This document shows, in pieces, positions 38,854 through 52,095 of a stretch of 64,000 nucleotides of DNA. The notes below the pieces were generated by a model that searched no databases, was not told the DNA's origin, and saw only the letters and a list, made by a program, of their open reading frames with translations. Position numbers and translations under genes: made by a program. The stretch's first letter is position 1. Every line of letters starts with the position of its first letter. The DNA is from Hypomesus transpacificus (taxonomy: Eukaryota; Chordata; Actinopteri; Osmeriformes; Osmeridae): NCBI RefSeq assembly GCF_021917145.1, contig NC_061064.1, forward strand, positions 5,534,091-5,598,090, read 5' to 3'.

Positions 38854-41800
38854 TTATTTCTTCAATCCGTTTTCACTGACCAGGCCCTCTAAGGCAGCTC
38901 GTTTCGACTCCAGAATCTGGAACAGAGAGACACAGTTCTGAGACCTGCAGTTGACCAGTAGTAAGTGGATTTAACCTATTTCAGACCCATTTATACTGAA
39001 GAAAGGGAATGACTACATAGTTCAAACTAGAGAAAACCTATTACCACACAAGTTGGGCTATGATGATTTGGCCCAATGACACAATCTTTTCCTTTGAGTT
39101 GTACCCATATTGTAGGTGATTAGAAGCCATGAAAGCCCTCAATCAGCTCTAAATGAAGTGTACGGCATCACCCTATCTGCTTTGGTAACACACACTCTCA
39201 CACACACTCCAAGAACCCAGACAGACCTGGAAGTTTGCGCTGAGTCCAACGATGCACTGCATGTTTGTACTGTAGTAGCCTAGCACATACTCGCCACGGA
39301 GGAGAGGAATCGCATCCTTATTCAGAGACACCTGCGGGACACACACACACATTAAGATGCACACACATACACACACTAACACACATACTCGCACAAATAA
39401 TGTATATATTTAAAATGTATGTATATTAAACACACATTAATAGAACATGAAAACAATGAAGTACAGTATTTTGATGGGACAGATACATGGTAAGAATCCT
39501 ACCTGTAGGGTCTCAAGTACTTCTGGCAGATCGTCCCCTTTGACCCAGACGAATGTGATGTAGTCCAACACACTCTTAAAGCCAATCTGCATGGTAATAC
39601 ACACACACACATACAACTTTTTTGTTTTGCACTTTTCCTTTGCTCTTAGCCCCAGTCCAGTGAATCCTGCTGTCCATCCTCTCCACACCCCCCGCCATCC
39701 CTCCCTCTCTGTCTATCCACTTACAGGCCTATCTGGCCCCTATCCTCTCCTTCCTCTCTCCCTCTTCTCTCTCCTCTGCGCCTGTCCATGGCACATCATT
39801 TCTCCCTCCCTCCATCCCTCTCTACCTTAAAGAATGCAAATCTGACTGGCACATACCTCCATCGTCCTCCATCCCACTCTCGCTCTACCTCCCTTCATGC
39901 CTCTCTCCCTCCTTCCCTCTCTGCACTAAGGAATGCTAATCTGGCACATACCTCCATCTATCCCTCCATCCCTCTCGGACTAACTGACAGCTAATCTGGT
40001 ACACACCTCCATCCCTCTCTCTCTCCCTCCATCCCTCCTTACCTTGTACAGGCCTATCCAGTCCCAGGTGGAGGACATGAAGTCCTCCAGGATGGTGTAT
40101 GACAGGGCGGCGTCCTGGTCGGCGCTCCACTGGCCTTCTGGGCTGAGTCGCACAAGGGCCGTGTCGTAGTGCTTCCTCAGCTGGGGGCGTGTGTGTGTGT
40201 GGGGGGGGGGGGGGAGGCATGGATAAACAAACCAAAGATGGTGGCAGCATAGTCCTACTGTTCTCAGTATACTCACTATTGACAATAATATAATACTCTT
40301 AGATGACTATCCTACCAGGATGTGCCACACTGACAGGATAGGTTATGAACCACGCTCAGATAAGATTTACAGTACGCAGGAATACACATTAGAACTGGGA
40401 TGTGCTCCCAGTGCTTATTTACATTTAGTCATTTAGCAGACGCTCTTATCCAGAGCGACTTACAGTAAGGTACAGGGACATTCCCCCCGAGGCAAGTAGG
40501 GTGAAGTGCCTTGACCAAGGACACAACGTCATTTGGCTCGGCCGGGAATCGAACTAGCGACCTTCAGATTACCAGCCCGATTCCCTCACCGTTCAGCCAC
40601 CTTACTCCACCTTATCCAACAACCTTATGTTAGCCACCTTATCAAACAACCACTAGCTGTCTGAGATCTTGCTGTGTCACTGTGTTTGTACTTTGAGCTC
40701 TCACCTCCAGACTAAAGACTCCCAGGACAGGTTTGTGGTCGCTGACTCCGTAGCTCGTGTCGCAGGTGTAGATGTCCTGGAGAACTCTGATTGGACACTC
40801 GTCCTCGTGGCTGTCAGCGGTGGAGGTTGACGCCTTCTCATCATCCTCTTCCTCTGGGGGCGGGGTTTTGGGCTTAATGCGCCACAGTATGCGGTCCGTC
40901 CATGCCGGCTTCCTTTTCTTCCCACTGGCCAATCAGGGAGAGTGACAGAGATTGATGTCACACAACAAAGGTCATGTGGCTTACCAGTGCTCTTCAACCC
41001 TGGTCCTCAGGGTCCACTGTACAGCATGTTTCAGGTGTTTCCCTGCTCAAACACACCTGATTCAAATGAATGGTCATTATCAGGTTGCAGTGCTTGATAA
41101 CAATCATTCATTTAAACCAGGTGTGTTGGAGCAGGGAAACACATAGACATGCAGGACAGTGGGCCCTGAGGACCAGGGTTGAAGAGCACTGGCTTAGACT
41201 GCTTGCTAATGCGGGGTACACACCACAAGATAATTGGTCCGATTTTGGTCCGATTTTCCCCTTTCGACAATCCTAGGTAATGTCCCAATTATCTACAGAT
41301 TATTTTATCCGATTTTCCCTTGGTGTGAGGTGTGTTAGGAATGATCAAACTTGCTCGTAAGAATGCCGGAGCCGCCCCGATTGCGAATCGAATCGCGAAT
41401 CAAACAAATAGAAATCCTGTTGTGTGGGGAGAACCCCGAGGACAAACACCACACACTATAGGAGCAAAACGGTTCAATCTAGGATTTTTTGTCCTCATGT
41501 TTGTAGTCTCTCACATTTTGAAAATCTTAAAAGATTAAAAAAATATTTTAGTGTGTACCCAACTCTCTCTCTAATGCTGGGGACACACTATATGATTTTT
41601 TTAATCTTATAAGATTTTCAAACTGTGAGAGAACACAAACATGAGGACAAACACACCTTACACCAAGGGAACATCTGATAAAATCTGCGGAACCATCAAG
41701 ATAATCGGGACATAAGTTACCTAGGATTGTCGGAAGGGCCGAAATCGGCTCGATTATCCTGTGGTGTGTCCCCAGCATAAGGTCCACATAATACGAGTGT

Positions 41801-44180
41801 CCTTTGTTCTCTCACTCTCTCTGTCTCTCTCTCTTTCTCTCTCTCTCCCCTCTCTCTCTACCAGTTTCTTACTTTTACTTTTTCAGAATCTCTTAATTTC
41901 TCCTAATGTGTTGCCTTGTTTATATCATTTTTTTTCTGTCCTACTTCCTGTTTATCTCTGTCTGTTATGCTCTTTCTTAATCCCTGTCGCGCTGTCCCTG
42001 AAAAATCTCTTTAATTGTCATACTGCAATCCAACGCTGCTATGCAAACCCATTGTAATTTATGCAGATTTACTTAAGGTGCTTCCTCATGCATACACAAG
42101 CTCTGTTCCCCAGCCTGCAAATGTACACACAGATAGACGTACACATATCCTCAGCTGTTAGAGAGATGACTGATAAGACACAAAGAGGGACGTGTGTGCT
42201 GTGAGACACACTGAGGAGGGGTCAGGTGACTAGTTACTGTAACTACCGTATGCTGTTCACAGACCAAGCATTTAGGAGTGACATACTAACATGCACATCT
42301 TCATAACGACACACACAATGTTATCAGTGCATGATGGGATGGATAGATAGGGTGCAGCGCGGGCATGCAGTGCACAGTTAGCGGGTGAGGAGTGGTGGGG
42401 GTGGTGGAAGGGGTGGGGCTTGGGGGTTGGGGTAGGTTGGGGGCTACACTCATCTGAATGTCTGTGTTTCTTCAGCAAGTTGTAAAATTCTCCCATTCAC
42501 AATCTCAGTGTCCCCTACCCAGTCTGGTTACTGAGCCACAGCTGTCTCGCCTCCCAATAACATAGCATGTAGCTTAGCTTCAGTAAGCTTAGCTTAGCTC
42601 TTCTGCCCTTAGCTCTGCTAGCCTCGTGGGAACTGTGCAGACGTAGGTAGGTTAGCTTAGCATAGTTGATCTCATCTGAAGTCAGCTGCCCCTCCATACT
42701 ACGGACCCACCTTGTGGGGTCCAGCTCCCTGTACCAGCCCCCCAGCCACACACTGAGCAGCCCCCAGGTGAGGGAGGTGAGGAGGAGGAGGAGTGTGGTG
42801 CTGCACCTCTGTAGGGGCCGGGGTCTGTACATGGTTAGGGGCAGCGCCAGAGAGCTCTTTCTGGGAGAGACACACACATGGTGCCAGGGTTAGGGTGGGT
42901 AGGACCTCAAGGTGGGTCTTTAACGTGTTTTGATAATATTTTGTGTTAAGCTTCTGGATCAGAGCGCTAAGGAAGTCTAAGGTCATGAGTCATCATGGTT
43001 TGATAGCCCCACTATTTCCTTCCTGCGGCCATTTGCTGACTATATTCAAGACAGTGATTTCAATTACGATTATTGACTTATTGAATTTTCGAGTTCAATG
43101 TAGCTAAATATAAACATGGAAAATCCATGTGGACCTCCAAAGGTTTCCGTCCAGTTTCCTATCCATGTCCTACTCTGTCTCCCTGTCCTCTCTCGTTTTT
43201 CTCTCAGAGGGGAGGGACGGTGAAGAGGACGGTAGAGGGAGGACAAGACGTGTGTGGGAGAGAGAGCATGCCACAGAAACAGAAGACACTCATCACTTTC
43301 TTACGTAAAGCCCAACAAGGTCTTCGGAGAGCTGGGAGAGGGGAGAGGAGGAAAAAGCACTCATGAACCTTTCGTGTGTCTGTAGGAGTGCGGTTGACTA
43401 GGAACACCCGATGCTGAAGAGGACGACGTGTTTGTTTATGTGTGTGTGTGTGGTGGGGGAGGTGGGGCAGTGTGTTAACCTGCTGTCGTAGGTGTCGGAG
43501 TTGCGGTCAAACTTATAGGTGGGTTTGAACCTGAGAGGCCCTTCCTCAAACTCCTGTAGAAACGGCTCCTTCTTCCTCATCGTCAGTAACTACAACCACA
43601 CAAGGACAGCATAGTCAGTGTTTGTGTCTCAGCAGGTTTGTGTGTGTGTGTATGTGTGTGTGTGTATGTGTGTGTTACCTGGTCCTTCGCCCACAGTAGG
43701 TTATAGCGTTCACTCTCGATGGATGAGCGGAGGAAGTGCATACCATGGTCTGCAATGCGGAAGTTCAGATCACCGAACCAGAAGACCACCCTGTCACAGA
43801 GGTAGCTGGCAGGTTAGTGTGTGTGTGTGTATCTGTCTCTGCATGTGTGTGTGGATTTGTTTGGGAGTGTGCTTTCAGCTGTGCATATGTGTGTGTTTGT
43901 TTAAGAGTACGTTTCTAGTAGCGTGTGTCTGAACATACAGTATGTGTGTCTACACGTGTGTGCGTGTGCACCCGCGCGTGGGCGTGCGTGATGACTGACT
44001 TGTGATCTCGGATGTTGGGGGTGTTGTAAAAGTCAAAGTCCTGCGTGTCCAGGATGTACTCGAACTCGTCCACGCGCTGCAGAGCGTAGTTCATGTGGGC
44101 GGCCAGGTGGCAGTTGAGGAAACACAGCATGTGACCGTAGAAGGAGAAGCGCACAGACACACCTCCTTTATTCCCCTGAG

Positions 44181-44222
<42 letters not shown>

Positions 44223-46373
44223 GAGAGAGAGAGAGAGGGAGAGGGAGAGGGAGAGGGAGAGGGAGAGGGAGAGGGAGAGGGAGAGGGAGAGGGAGAGGGA
44301 GAGGGAGAGGGAGAGGGAGAGGGAGAGGGAGAGGGAGAGCAGACAAGAAGGGAACAATCAAAGTTCACTTTTTGTCTCTCAATTGTATTCTAGCGGTTCT
44401 AGTTCTAGCTGTTGGCAGCCAGTGTCAGGGAGGGTTGGAGAGATGTACCCAGTAACCGAAGATCCCCGTGCGGGTGTAGGTGGTCTGGATGTCCCTGATA
44501 AAGGGCAGGTGCATCTGCTTGGTGAAGACCAGGAGCAGCAGGCCCTGCATCCTCACTGACGACACCTGGAGAGACGGAGAGGAACACAGAGGGATTCACT
44601 TTATAAAAGAAAGGAAGAAAGAGTGTAAAGATTGGAGAGACAGGCAGAGGTAGTTGGCAACTATTTGCAATAAGTTTCCTATTTCTTTGCAAGAAATATG
44701 AAAGAAAGAAAGACAGAAAGAAAGAAAGAGTGTGGACTTGAAAGGGACGACATCAGGAGCAGGGTGAGGAGAGGTGAAGGGGGAGAAAGAGCAGAGGAGA
44801 TCTGAGCGGGGTTACATAAACTCTTCAGCCTCACAAAGCACTCTCACAGGACCCTAATGAGCCCCTCTCAGAACTGCTATTGTTTGGCGCTGGCTAGGAC
44901 AACACACACCCTCAGTCACACGCTACGCACTCACACACACACACACACTATACACACTACACTCCCACTCTCCCCATCTCCCCCTCTCCCAGGGGGGGCG
45001 GCTGGGAGAGGGGGCCTCTGCCTCTCTACTGCCCCCTTTACTTCCACTTGGACCCACATCAGCTCTGCGTTCTCGCCTGCTCTCACCTCTCCCCTCCTCA
45101 CAACTCCTGCCCTGCAACCTCACCAAACCCCACCTCACACACAAACACACACACACCTTGACATAGCCGCGAGGTGCCAGTGTGCCCATCAGCATGTGGC
45201 TCCAGGAGTCCTCCATGAGCAGGTCAGAGAGGAACCGCAGGGGGGCGGCATTCACCTCCTGCAGACTGGAACAGTACACACACACACACACACAAACGCA
45301 CATTAGACAAATAAATGTGCTTCAAGGACTCAACATCAATTCTTACTTTCGTTATCTCTCACAGAGAAGCAGTGCAAACATCTATCTTGTTCTCCGGTGA
45401 GATCAAAGTAAAGCTTCTCGCTCTCACCCAATCACATAGACGTCTGTGGGGGGCTGGACATCCAGCTGCAGAAGGGAAATGACATCCCGCGGGGGTTCTG
45501 CTGTCGCCACATTCCACGTGACCATGTGCAACCTGTCAGAATGGAGCACAGACAAGGGTGAAAAAAATACAAAACATCCAATTGCCTTAAATACTAAATG
45601 GAAATCTGTTTCTACTGAAAGATAAGAGACGAGATAGACTTTACAATCCCAAAGGAAATTTGTCTAGGACACAAACCATCAACAGCTTGGGGTTGGGTTC
45701 CTCTGGAGGGTTAAGACAGAGAGATAGGAAGATTCTGTGCTCTGTGTTCCCCTTGTTCAGGAAGGCAATATAGTCTCGTGTCAGATACTGTTAACCTCAT
45801 CTCTGTCACATCCATGATACAGCACAAACACAAACAGTTCTCTTTCTCACTTTCACCAAGTTCTAAACTCTTATTTCTTCCTGATAAAACTTTCAGAATG
45901 TGCCATTCCTTCTGTACGGCAGACCAAGGTGGCACAGGACCAGAGAGGAAGGAAGGGGAAACACAGACAGTTAGGAAAGTACCTCAGATAGGTCCCACAA
46001 CCCGTTAAGTAAGGAGAACTGAGCAGAATCTGTGTGTGTGTGCATACACCTGACGGTGTTCTTGGGGCAAAATCTTCCACACAGCCCAAAAAATATGTGT
46101 GTGTGTGTGTCCGTGTGTCAACCTGAAGGCGTCCTTGGGGCTGAAGCGTCCACATAGCTGGAAGGCCTCGTCCAGGGTGCGAGACACTTCCTCGTTGGCC
46201 TCGTCGTCGGAGCTCAAGTCCTCCACGCACATGAGCAGCTGGGACAGACGCTGGCGCAGGAGCAGCTTGCCCTTTGACCCCTGGGACGCCGTGCTGGACG
46301 TGCTGTCCGAACGAGCGCGGAGGCCGTCCAACGACGACAACGCATCTGGCGCCATCTTTACCGCCTCGGCCAT
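38854..46373 (-). CDS. inpp5k: Inositol polyphosphate 5-phosphatase K
   Basis: Twelve coding exons in transcript order: 46373-46123, 45532-45428, 45265-45157, 44565-44449, 44175-44000, 43790-43679, 43589-43480, 40924-40705, 40180-40043, 39586-39503, 39331-39227 and 38916-38854. Phases agree and give 529 residues (human INPP5K 448). The 5-phosphatase domain carries [32 protein letters not shown] and [10 protein letters not shown], the Mg-dependent catalytic set that removes the 5-phosphate of PI(4,5)P2 and PI(3,4,5)P3. A C-terminal SKICH domain follows (WDWIGLYK, then GEYVLGYYS). Residues 1-84 are an extra Ser-rich helical segment not present in human INPP5K. The short C-terminus and the nearby slc43a2 (as on human 17p13.3) favour INPP5K over the related INPP5J. 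The 2.6-kb intron 43479-40925 holds several mobile elements. Confidence 0.9.
40421..40609 (-). mobile_element. tRNA-derived SINE, copy 3
   Basis: Reverse-oriented copy of the family at 12067 and 20114, in an intron of inpp5k, between the exons 40924-40705 and 40180-40043. Confidence 0.87.
40986..41190. mobile_element. Short inverted-repeat MITE, hAT-like, copy C
   Basis: Ends AGTGCTCTTCAACCC and its exact complement. Flanks GGCTTACC and GGCTTAGA agree at six of eight positions, consistent with an 8-bp hAT target duplication. Same family as 6984 and 9864. Confidence 0.8.
41210..41777. mobile_element. Inverted pair of related MITEs
   Basis: Unit 1 (41210-41560) and unit 2 (41575-41777) are copies in opposite orientation, 14 bases apart. 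Each has ends near TGCTGGGGACACAC. Shared inner words include GACAATCCTAGGTAA and TGTCCTCATGTTTGT. Unit 1 carries about 150 extra bases. No transposase frame is present. Confidence 0.8.
41808..41860 (+). repeat. (CT)n microsatellite in an inpp5k intron
   Basis: CT-rich tract beside the inverted MITE pair. Confidence 0.8.
42538..42862 (-). other. Open frame with a hydrophobic segment inside an inpp5k intron
   Basis: A minus-strand frame of about 108 codons contains [20 protein letters not shown], a plausible membrane helix, followed by a charged region and LSNQTG at the end. It is preceded by a good acceptor (CTCTCCCAG) near 42863, and a donor-like CACAAG-GTGGGT lies at 42712. It could be an alternative exon, a small nested gene or chance. 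The second half overlaps GCTTAGCT-type repeats, which lowers confidence. Confidence 0.25.
44186..44339 (+). repeat. (GA)n then (GAGGGA)n repeat
   Basis: A GA tract followed by about seventeen copies of a GAGGGA-type hexamer, immediately upstream (in transcript sense) of the inpp5k exon 44175-44000. The long Pro/Leu-Ser frames it generates are artefacts. Confidence 0.95.
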
Positions 46374-46416
46374 GGTTGGATTGTAACTCTCCTCAGAAAG
46401 ACTGTCGAGGTCTCTG

Positions 46417-46423
<7 letters not shown>

Positions 46424-46475
<52 letters not shown>
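46424..46475 (+). repeat. (CT)n microsatellite upstream of inpp5k
   Basis: CT repeat 50-100 bases before the inpp5k start codon, within its 5' UTR or promoter. Confidence 0.9.
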
Positions 46476-46479
<4 letters not shown>

Positions 46480-48373
46480 AGATCAGGCTAGGCAGGTCGC
46501 ATGTACAGTTGTAGACTCCCAATGTCTTTCATCAGAAGGACTATCAGAACACAATGTTGACACTCTACCACTCTGTAAGCGGGAAGAGACCCACCTTTGG
46601 TGTCTTCAGAGGTATCCTGTGTGTTACCTGGCTGGCTGGATGTCACCAGTATCTGTTGAGAGTAGCAGCCAGATTCTGTTTCTCTTGTATCCTCCTAAAA
46701 TGCTTCAAGTCAAGTTGTTCTCTTGTTTTACTTCTTTGCTCCTACAATTATTGTTGGAGATCCTTTGTTGGAAGTACAATGCAAAACAAGACCTTCAGAC
46801 AAAGTCGGGAATCTTCTGAAGTGCTCGAAATAGATCCTTCCAAAGTTGGCATGTATGTAAAACAACTACAAGTCCCAGAGGTCTGTGGGTGAGTGCCGGC
46901 CGCCCTGAGTGCGTTCTGGAGGCCTGAGTGACCAGGCAGTGACAGAGTGGCTGGCTGGCACCGAGTTTTGGGGGGACGTAGACGAGAGAGAGCCAGATTA
47001 GAACTATAATCTGAAGCAGGGGGGTAACACGTGAACGTATGTGTGTGTGTGGACGTGTGTGTGTGGTGTATAAAAGGAGATGTGAAAGACACTGATCCGC
47101 CATCACAGAGGGTATTGTTAGAGGACTTGGGCAACACGAAAGTGGCGTCACGCCCCTAAGAGGTTTACAACCACATTCTCCTGGCTAGCTTACTCCTCTG
47201 AACAATACAGAAAACTGCACCATCCCCACAATAGAACAAACCTTGGAGAAGGCACGCCGATTAACTAGGGTATTATAGTTTTTGGAGGGGTCCATTGCGC
47301 TGTCTGTGGGTGAAAGGTCACATATTCAGAACCAGGGTGGTGACACATTCCTCAGGTTCTGCAAGGTCCGACACTTGGCCCGTTGGGATAAAGTCTCACT
47401 GCTTTGGAAATAAAACTTCATTCTATAATTCCAATTATCCAACCAACTTAATCCTGATCATTGGTCAAATACCACGATTTGGAAACGCACAATCCGCATT
47501 TGTAATCCTGTTTGCAGACCGAACGAACCATATTAGTCCTGCAGTATGAGAGCACTTGGGGGTAAGATATTTTAATACGTTGTCAGAAGGAAACAAAGAG
47601 ATAAACTGTTGTGTCTCTGCTTCACATCACGTCACAACTCACTAGTTTCCTTCTGTGAGTCAACCCCACATCCCTCTAATCCCTTCTAACATTTTCCAGA
47701 AAAAAAACATCACAAATTTCTGGTTGGGTCTTATTGTATATAATTAAAAAAAAACATTATTCAGTGTACATAGCCTCGATCCAAATGTCAATATTAGCAA
47801 CAGAGAGAGAGAGGGGACGGCTGCGCCCCTGCTCCTTGGTGTGTGACTGACAACAAGTTGACATCATCCAACAGCCAACATATCCAGCCCTCCCTAGAGA
47901 CAGCACCCTCCGCACACCGGATCACTGAGCAGTCCCTGACTTGGTTCAAGCAAGGACCCAGCCTTTAACTGGAGCCAGGCACTGGAACGGTATACACCCA
48001 GAGGAACAAGCTTGTCTGTGTTGAGACACAAGACCACCTGGATACAGCAGACACAACACCATGTGATCAGAAATCCATCAATCCTCCCCTTCTGGAATGT
48101 TCCCAGGTTTCTGGTTCACCGAAGATCCCTTTACACATCGAGGAGTTGCTCAGCAAAGCTAAGTTAGGACAATACATCTGCTTGATATTAGGAAAATGAC
48201 ATCAGCCTTTAAGAAGGATAAGGAAGGGTTGGGACACTTCATTCAATTGTTAAGTAGCCTGTAGAAGTTGCAACTAGGATGCCAATTGACCAATCAGGAG
48301 TTGCCCAGGAGGCATAGTCCTATTTGTGTGTGTGTCTGAGACACCGAGAGAGAGACAGACAGAGAGGGAAAGT

Positions 48374-48451
<78 letters not shown>

Positions 48452-48900
48452 AAGTGAGAGAGAGAGAAATAAATAAAGAGAAACAGCTTGATAAATAAAA
48501 TAAAAATCTAAGGCTAATCCTGTGTGTCACAGTGCCCCCGTCTACTTTCTGTGCAATACTGTCACATGCAGACTCTTAAGAAGCCCTTTTGCATCGCAGG
48601 ACACGGAGGGGAGGGGAGGGGTGGGCGGCAGAGAGGGTGGGAGGAAGAGGTGGAGCAGTAGAGTGGTGGAGGGGGGGGGGGGGGGGGATATTAGGGGGTG
48701 AACAAGGTCGGAACTCTGGGAGAATGGGGCTGTAGCTGAATAATTAGGACTCGGGCAACAGCAGTTTGATCACCCTAGCCGAGCAAAGGGCACCTCACCG
48801 TTAAGCTTTAAACGCAAGTGCAGAACGATATCTCTCTATTTCTCTCTCTCTCATTCACACACTTTCTCTTATACTCACTCTCTCTCATCCATCCATGCAT

Positions 48901-48970
<70 letters not shown>

Positions 48971-49750
48971 CCTCTCTCTCTCTCTCTCTCTCGCTCTCGC
49001 TCTCGTTCTCGCTTTCCTGTGTTTCTAAATGAGTATAGGGGTACCAGAACACAATATGAACCGAACCGCATTGAATTAGTTTGCTTCCTCCTTAGAGTTC
49101 ATATGGCCCACCTGTACCTGAATTTGTTCTTGTCACCTCCTCTGTGTCTCGCGCTCATCTTCTCGCCTGCGAACAAAACACACACACACACCATTACATT
49201 ATCAAATCACCAGCAATAACACATAAAACAAAGAACGTGCACCCACACATACACAAACCATTACATTATCAATACACCAGCAATAACACATTAAACAAAG
49301 AACACACACACACACATACACAGGACACATAAAAACCATTAGTGAAATTGCTCCATAATCAAGCCTAATCCTGTAGAACACCTCTCTCGTGGCAGCCCCA
49401 CTCATGTCTGTCATCGATTGGAAGAAGGGGCATTACGAGCGAGCCGATGTGTGTAGTGCAACGTTACCGTGACAACGGCTAAACTAAATCCAGAAGCAGC
49501 AGAACATGAAAAGGTGAGCGAGGTGTCTTTGAGGCGTCCGACAACAAGGTCTCCAGAAGGCCACGTCTCCACAGACAACAAACCCGTGGCACAAACTTCT
49601 CTCTGACCAACAGTACTGACAGCTCAGTAGGCTTAGACTTAGTGGAAGGTTGCCATGTTGATAACAGCATTTATCGGAATGTTAGAAGCTGCGGCTTGAG
49701 CAAAAGGTTTTCTGTCGATGGGGCCCATCAATCAACAGAGGGACCAGATG
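46476..49750. other. Intergenic region with microsatellites
   Basis: No gene is recognised. It holds (GA)n at 48379-48450, poly-G at 48671-48687, (CT)n at 48905-49010 and a 68-bp tandem duplication at about 49190-49320. 48724-48800 faintly resembles a tRNA-SINE head. Confidence 0.55.
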
Positions 49751-50263
49751 CGGTTACACTTTATTTGGATGGTCCGTCTGTTGACACACTATAGGTGATC
49801 AGTAACTACTCAGTAGCATGTCAACAATGTATCCGTTTCCATTCACCAAAACTGTTTCAACAGATGTGTAGTTATGCATTCAACTAACTGTCTGTAGACT
49901 ATCAGGTGCATTTCAAGCGTTGATCTACAGATTTGACTGCAAGTGTCTGCTGACTTTCAAAGTTTGTTTTCAACAGGTCATTAACCAATATTCAACTAAC
50001 TGTCTGTAGATTGTGTGTTGCATTTTGATAGTCCATCTCTGTTCAGCACATTAGACCAAAAATAAAACATAAATACAATCACCACACTGGCAACGTTTGT
50101 TTTTTTGTACAGTTACAGTTACAATTTACAGAACATACTGCAATAGGCTAACATCAACTGTTAGAAACACTACATCACCCCTAAGCTTGTTCATGAACTT
50201 AGTGTGTGTCAAACAGTGTGTTAAAATGTCTCAATAGATGGACCATCGAAATAAAGTGTTATC
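49751..50263. mobile_element. Non-autonomous DNA element with GGTTACACTTTATTT-type ends
   Basis: The left end CGGTTACACTTTATTT and right end AAATAAAGTGTTATC are inverted copies with a few changes. CCAGATG flanks both sides (49744-49750 and 50264-50270). Internally, the word TTCAACTAACTGTCTGTAGA occurs twice. No transposase is present. The end sequence is a type common in fish genomes; the superfamily is not certain. Confidence 0.75.
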
Positions 50264-52090
50264 CCAGATGATGTAGTCTTAGTCATTTTCTGTACTTCAC
50301 CTTGTGTTCACCAGTCAGAGCTACTGTGTTTACGGAAAGGCTGCATGTTTGTCTTTCTGTCTCTCTTCTGTTCACTCTCTCCAGCTCAGTTTTTATCTTA
50401 CACAACCACACAAACACATACACATCATTTATTGACCAAACAGGTGTGCTTGAGCCTGTTGGTGTGTCTGTGTGTGTGCCTAGGCCTACCTGATTTGACA
50501 GCTCTTTCTCTATGATGAAACCTAGATCAAGGAAACGTATACTATGTCACCGGTCTAGTATCTATCAGAAAGTACCCCAAAAGTGACATGTTTTGGAATA
50601 TAGCACTTGGTGCTGCAGTTCTTAAGGTTGGAACGAACTGTACCCAAACTCCCTAAAAACTACTCTAAGCACATGCCACTTTAAATGCAGTCTGGGAACA
50701 GCATAATTTGTTACGCTCCAATTGCACTCTAACAGCCGACCGTAAACAATTCAAAACATCTCTAAAAGCAGAAGCCTAAGTTACAGAATGTGCATATTAA
50801 CTATCCAGACTATATCTGGGTTAGGTGTAGCTAACCTGCTGTATGAAAATCCCACGGCGTCCGGTACAATAGGCACACTCCAGATAACGGGCGTCAACTC
50901 GGCTGAATCCAGGGGGAGCCTGTGTTTGGTTGGGTTTACCCTGTTCAAGCGCTACAGGCGTTCTTCAGAACCTTTCTGTCAATCCTAGGACCTGCTCTAG
51001 ACTTAAAGCGCACGTACCCAAGGATCAGCGCATTATCCCCAATCGGTAAGAACCGAGTAAAAACGCATTATCATGACCATGAATGGTCAAGTCTGTTCAC
51101 CGCTATTTATTGAATATGACCGTGACCTGTATTAGGCAACCGTTCGCTTCAATGCTTTCTTTGTAAGTTAGCTAATAGGCCTACTTTCTTTACATTATGG
51201 AATGCGTAGGGTAGCCTATAGTGTACATGTGCAAAAAGTTTCACCACGTGAGTTAGGCCTAATACAAAACATACTGCCCCAGTCAACTTCATCGAGTCAA
51301 CTAATTAATGAATCGATCTTGCAATGTTTTTCCTCTTTGTTTTATTCTCTTTGGATGTCATCATGGTTATAATCCCAAGTGCCAGCTCAGTCCAAACCTC
51401 CCAGGTCTGTCAGGTCCAGTTCCAGGTCAAGACAGGGAGGTCCATGGTTCAGCTGTTCAGCTTCCTGCCAGGCTAGGTGGAGGCAGCTCCACCTTCAAGG
51501 ATCCTCCAAGGTGTTGTGAGGAGAAGGGTACACTCAAAAAGATCACGTGCTGTCATATATTGCATTCTTTGTAAGAAAAAGCCAAGTGTGTGTAACTCTA
51601 TAAAGATAACAGAAATACATTTCTTCAGTAAACAATTACCCCCCCCCCATGTCTGTCTCACCCACCCCATCTATCCCAGCGGTGGGAGGCAACAGGGGCA
51701 GAGGGAGCTGGTGAGAGACAACAAGCAAGGGGGAGAGGTTGTGAAACAAGGGAAGGAGAGAATATAAAAAGGAAATAGAGAGAGGGAGGGGAAGAGGATT
51801 TCCAATAAGAGAAATGGTTGGAGTTCAGTGAGTAGAGCATCGTGGGATGCCGGGATGGGGGATACGTTCTGTTCCGACAGAGCAGAGAGGATCTTGGGAG
51901 AAGGAGGAAGATGAATCATGATGAGATCATTACTCCGTTTCAAACAGTCAGGGGGCAATTTTCCAGAACCAAGATTAAACCAAGCCCCGGACATCTTCAC
52001 AGAGGGTGACATTCGGTGAAGAACTGGGTTCAAAGATCTTTGTCAGGGTGAACTATCATATAAATGCATGAAAAAACAACTCCAGCTTTC
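50264..52090. other. Intergenic region
   Basis: No gene is recognised. A short frame around 51350-51480 has no supporting structure. A poly-C run lies at 51639-51648. Confidence 0.5.
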
Positions 52091-52095
52091 CGTAT

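Noticed and set aside
44002-44559. 185-codon plus-strand frame opposite inpp5k
   Set aside because: Shadow of two inpp5k exons joined through a GA/GAGGGA repeat.
48724-48800. Fourth SINE copy
   Set aside because: Only a faint resemblance to the tRNA-like head; no tail or target duplication.
51308-51574. Possible exon with 88-codon frame
   Set aside because: No coherent splice sites, unusual composition and no recognised relative.
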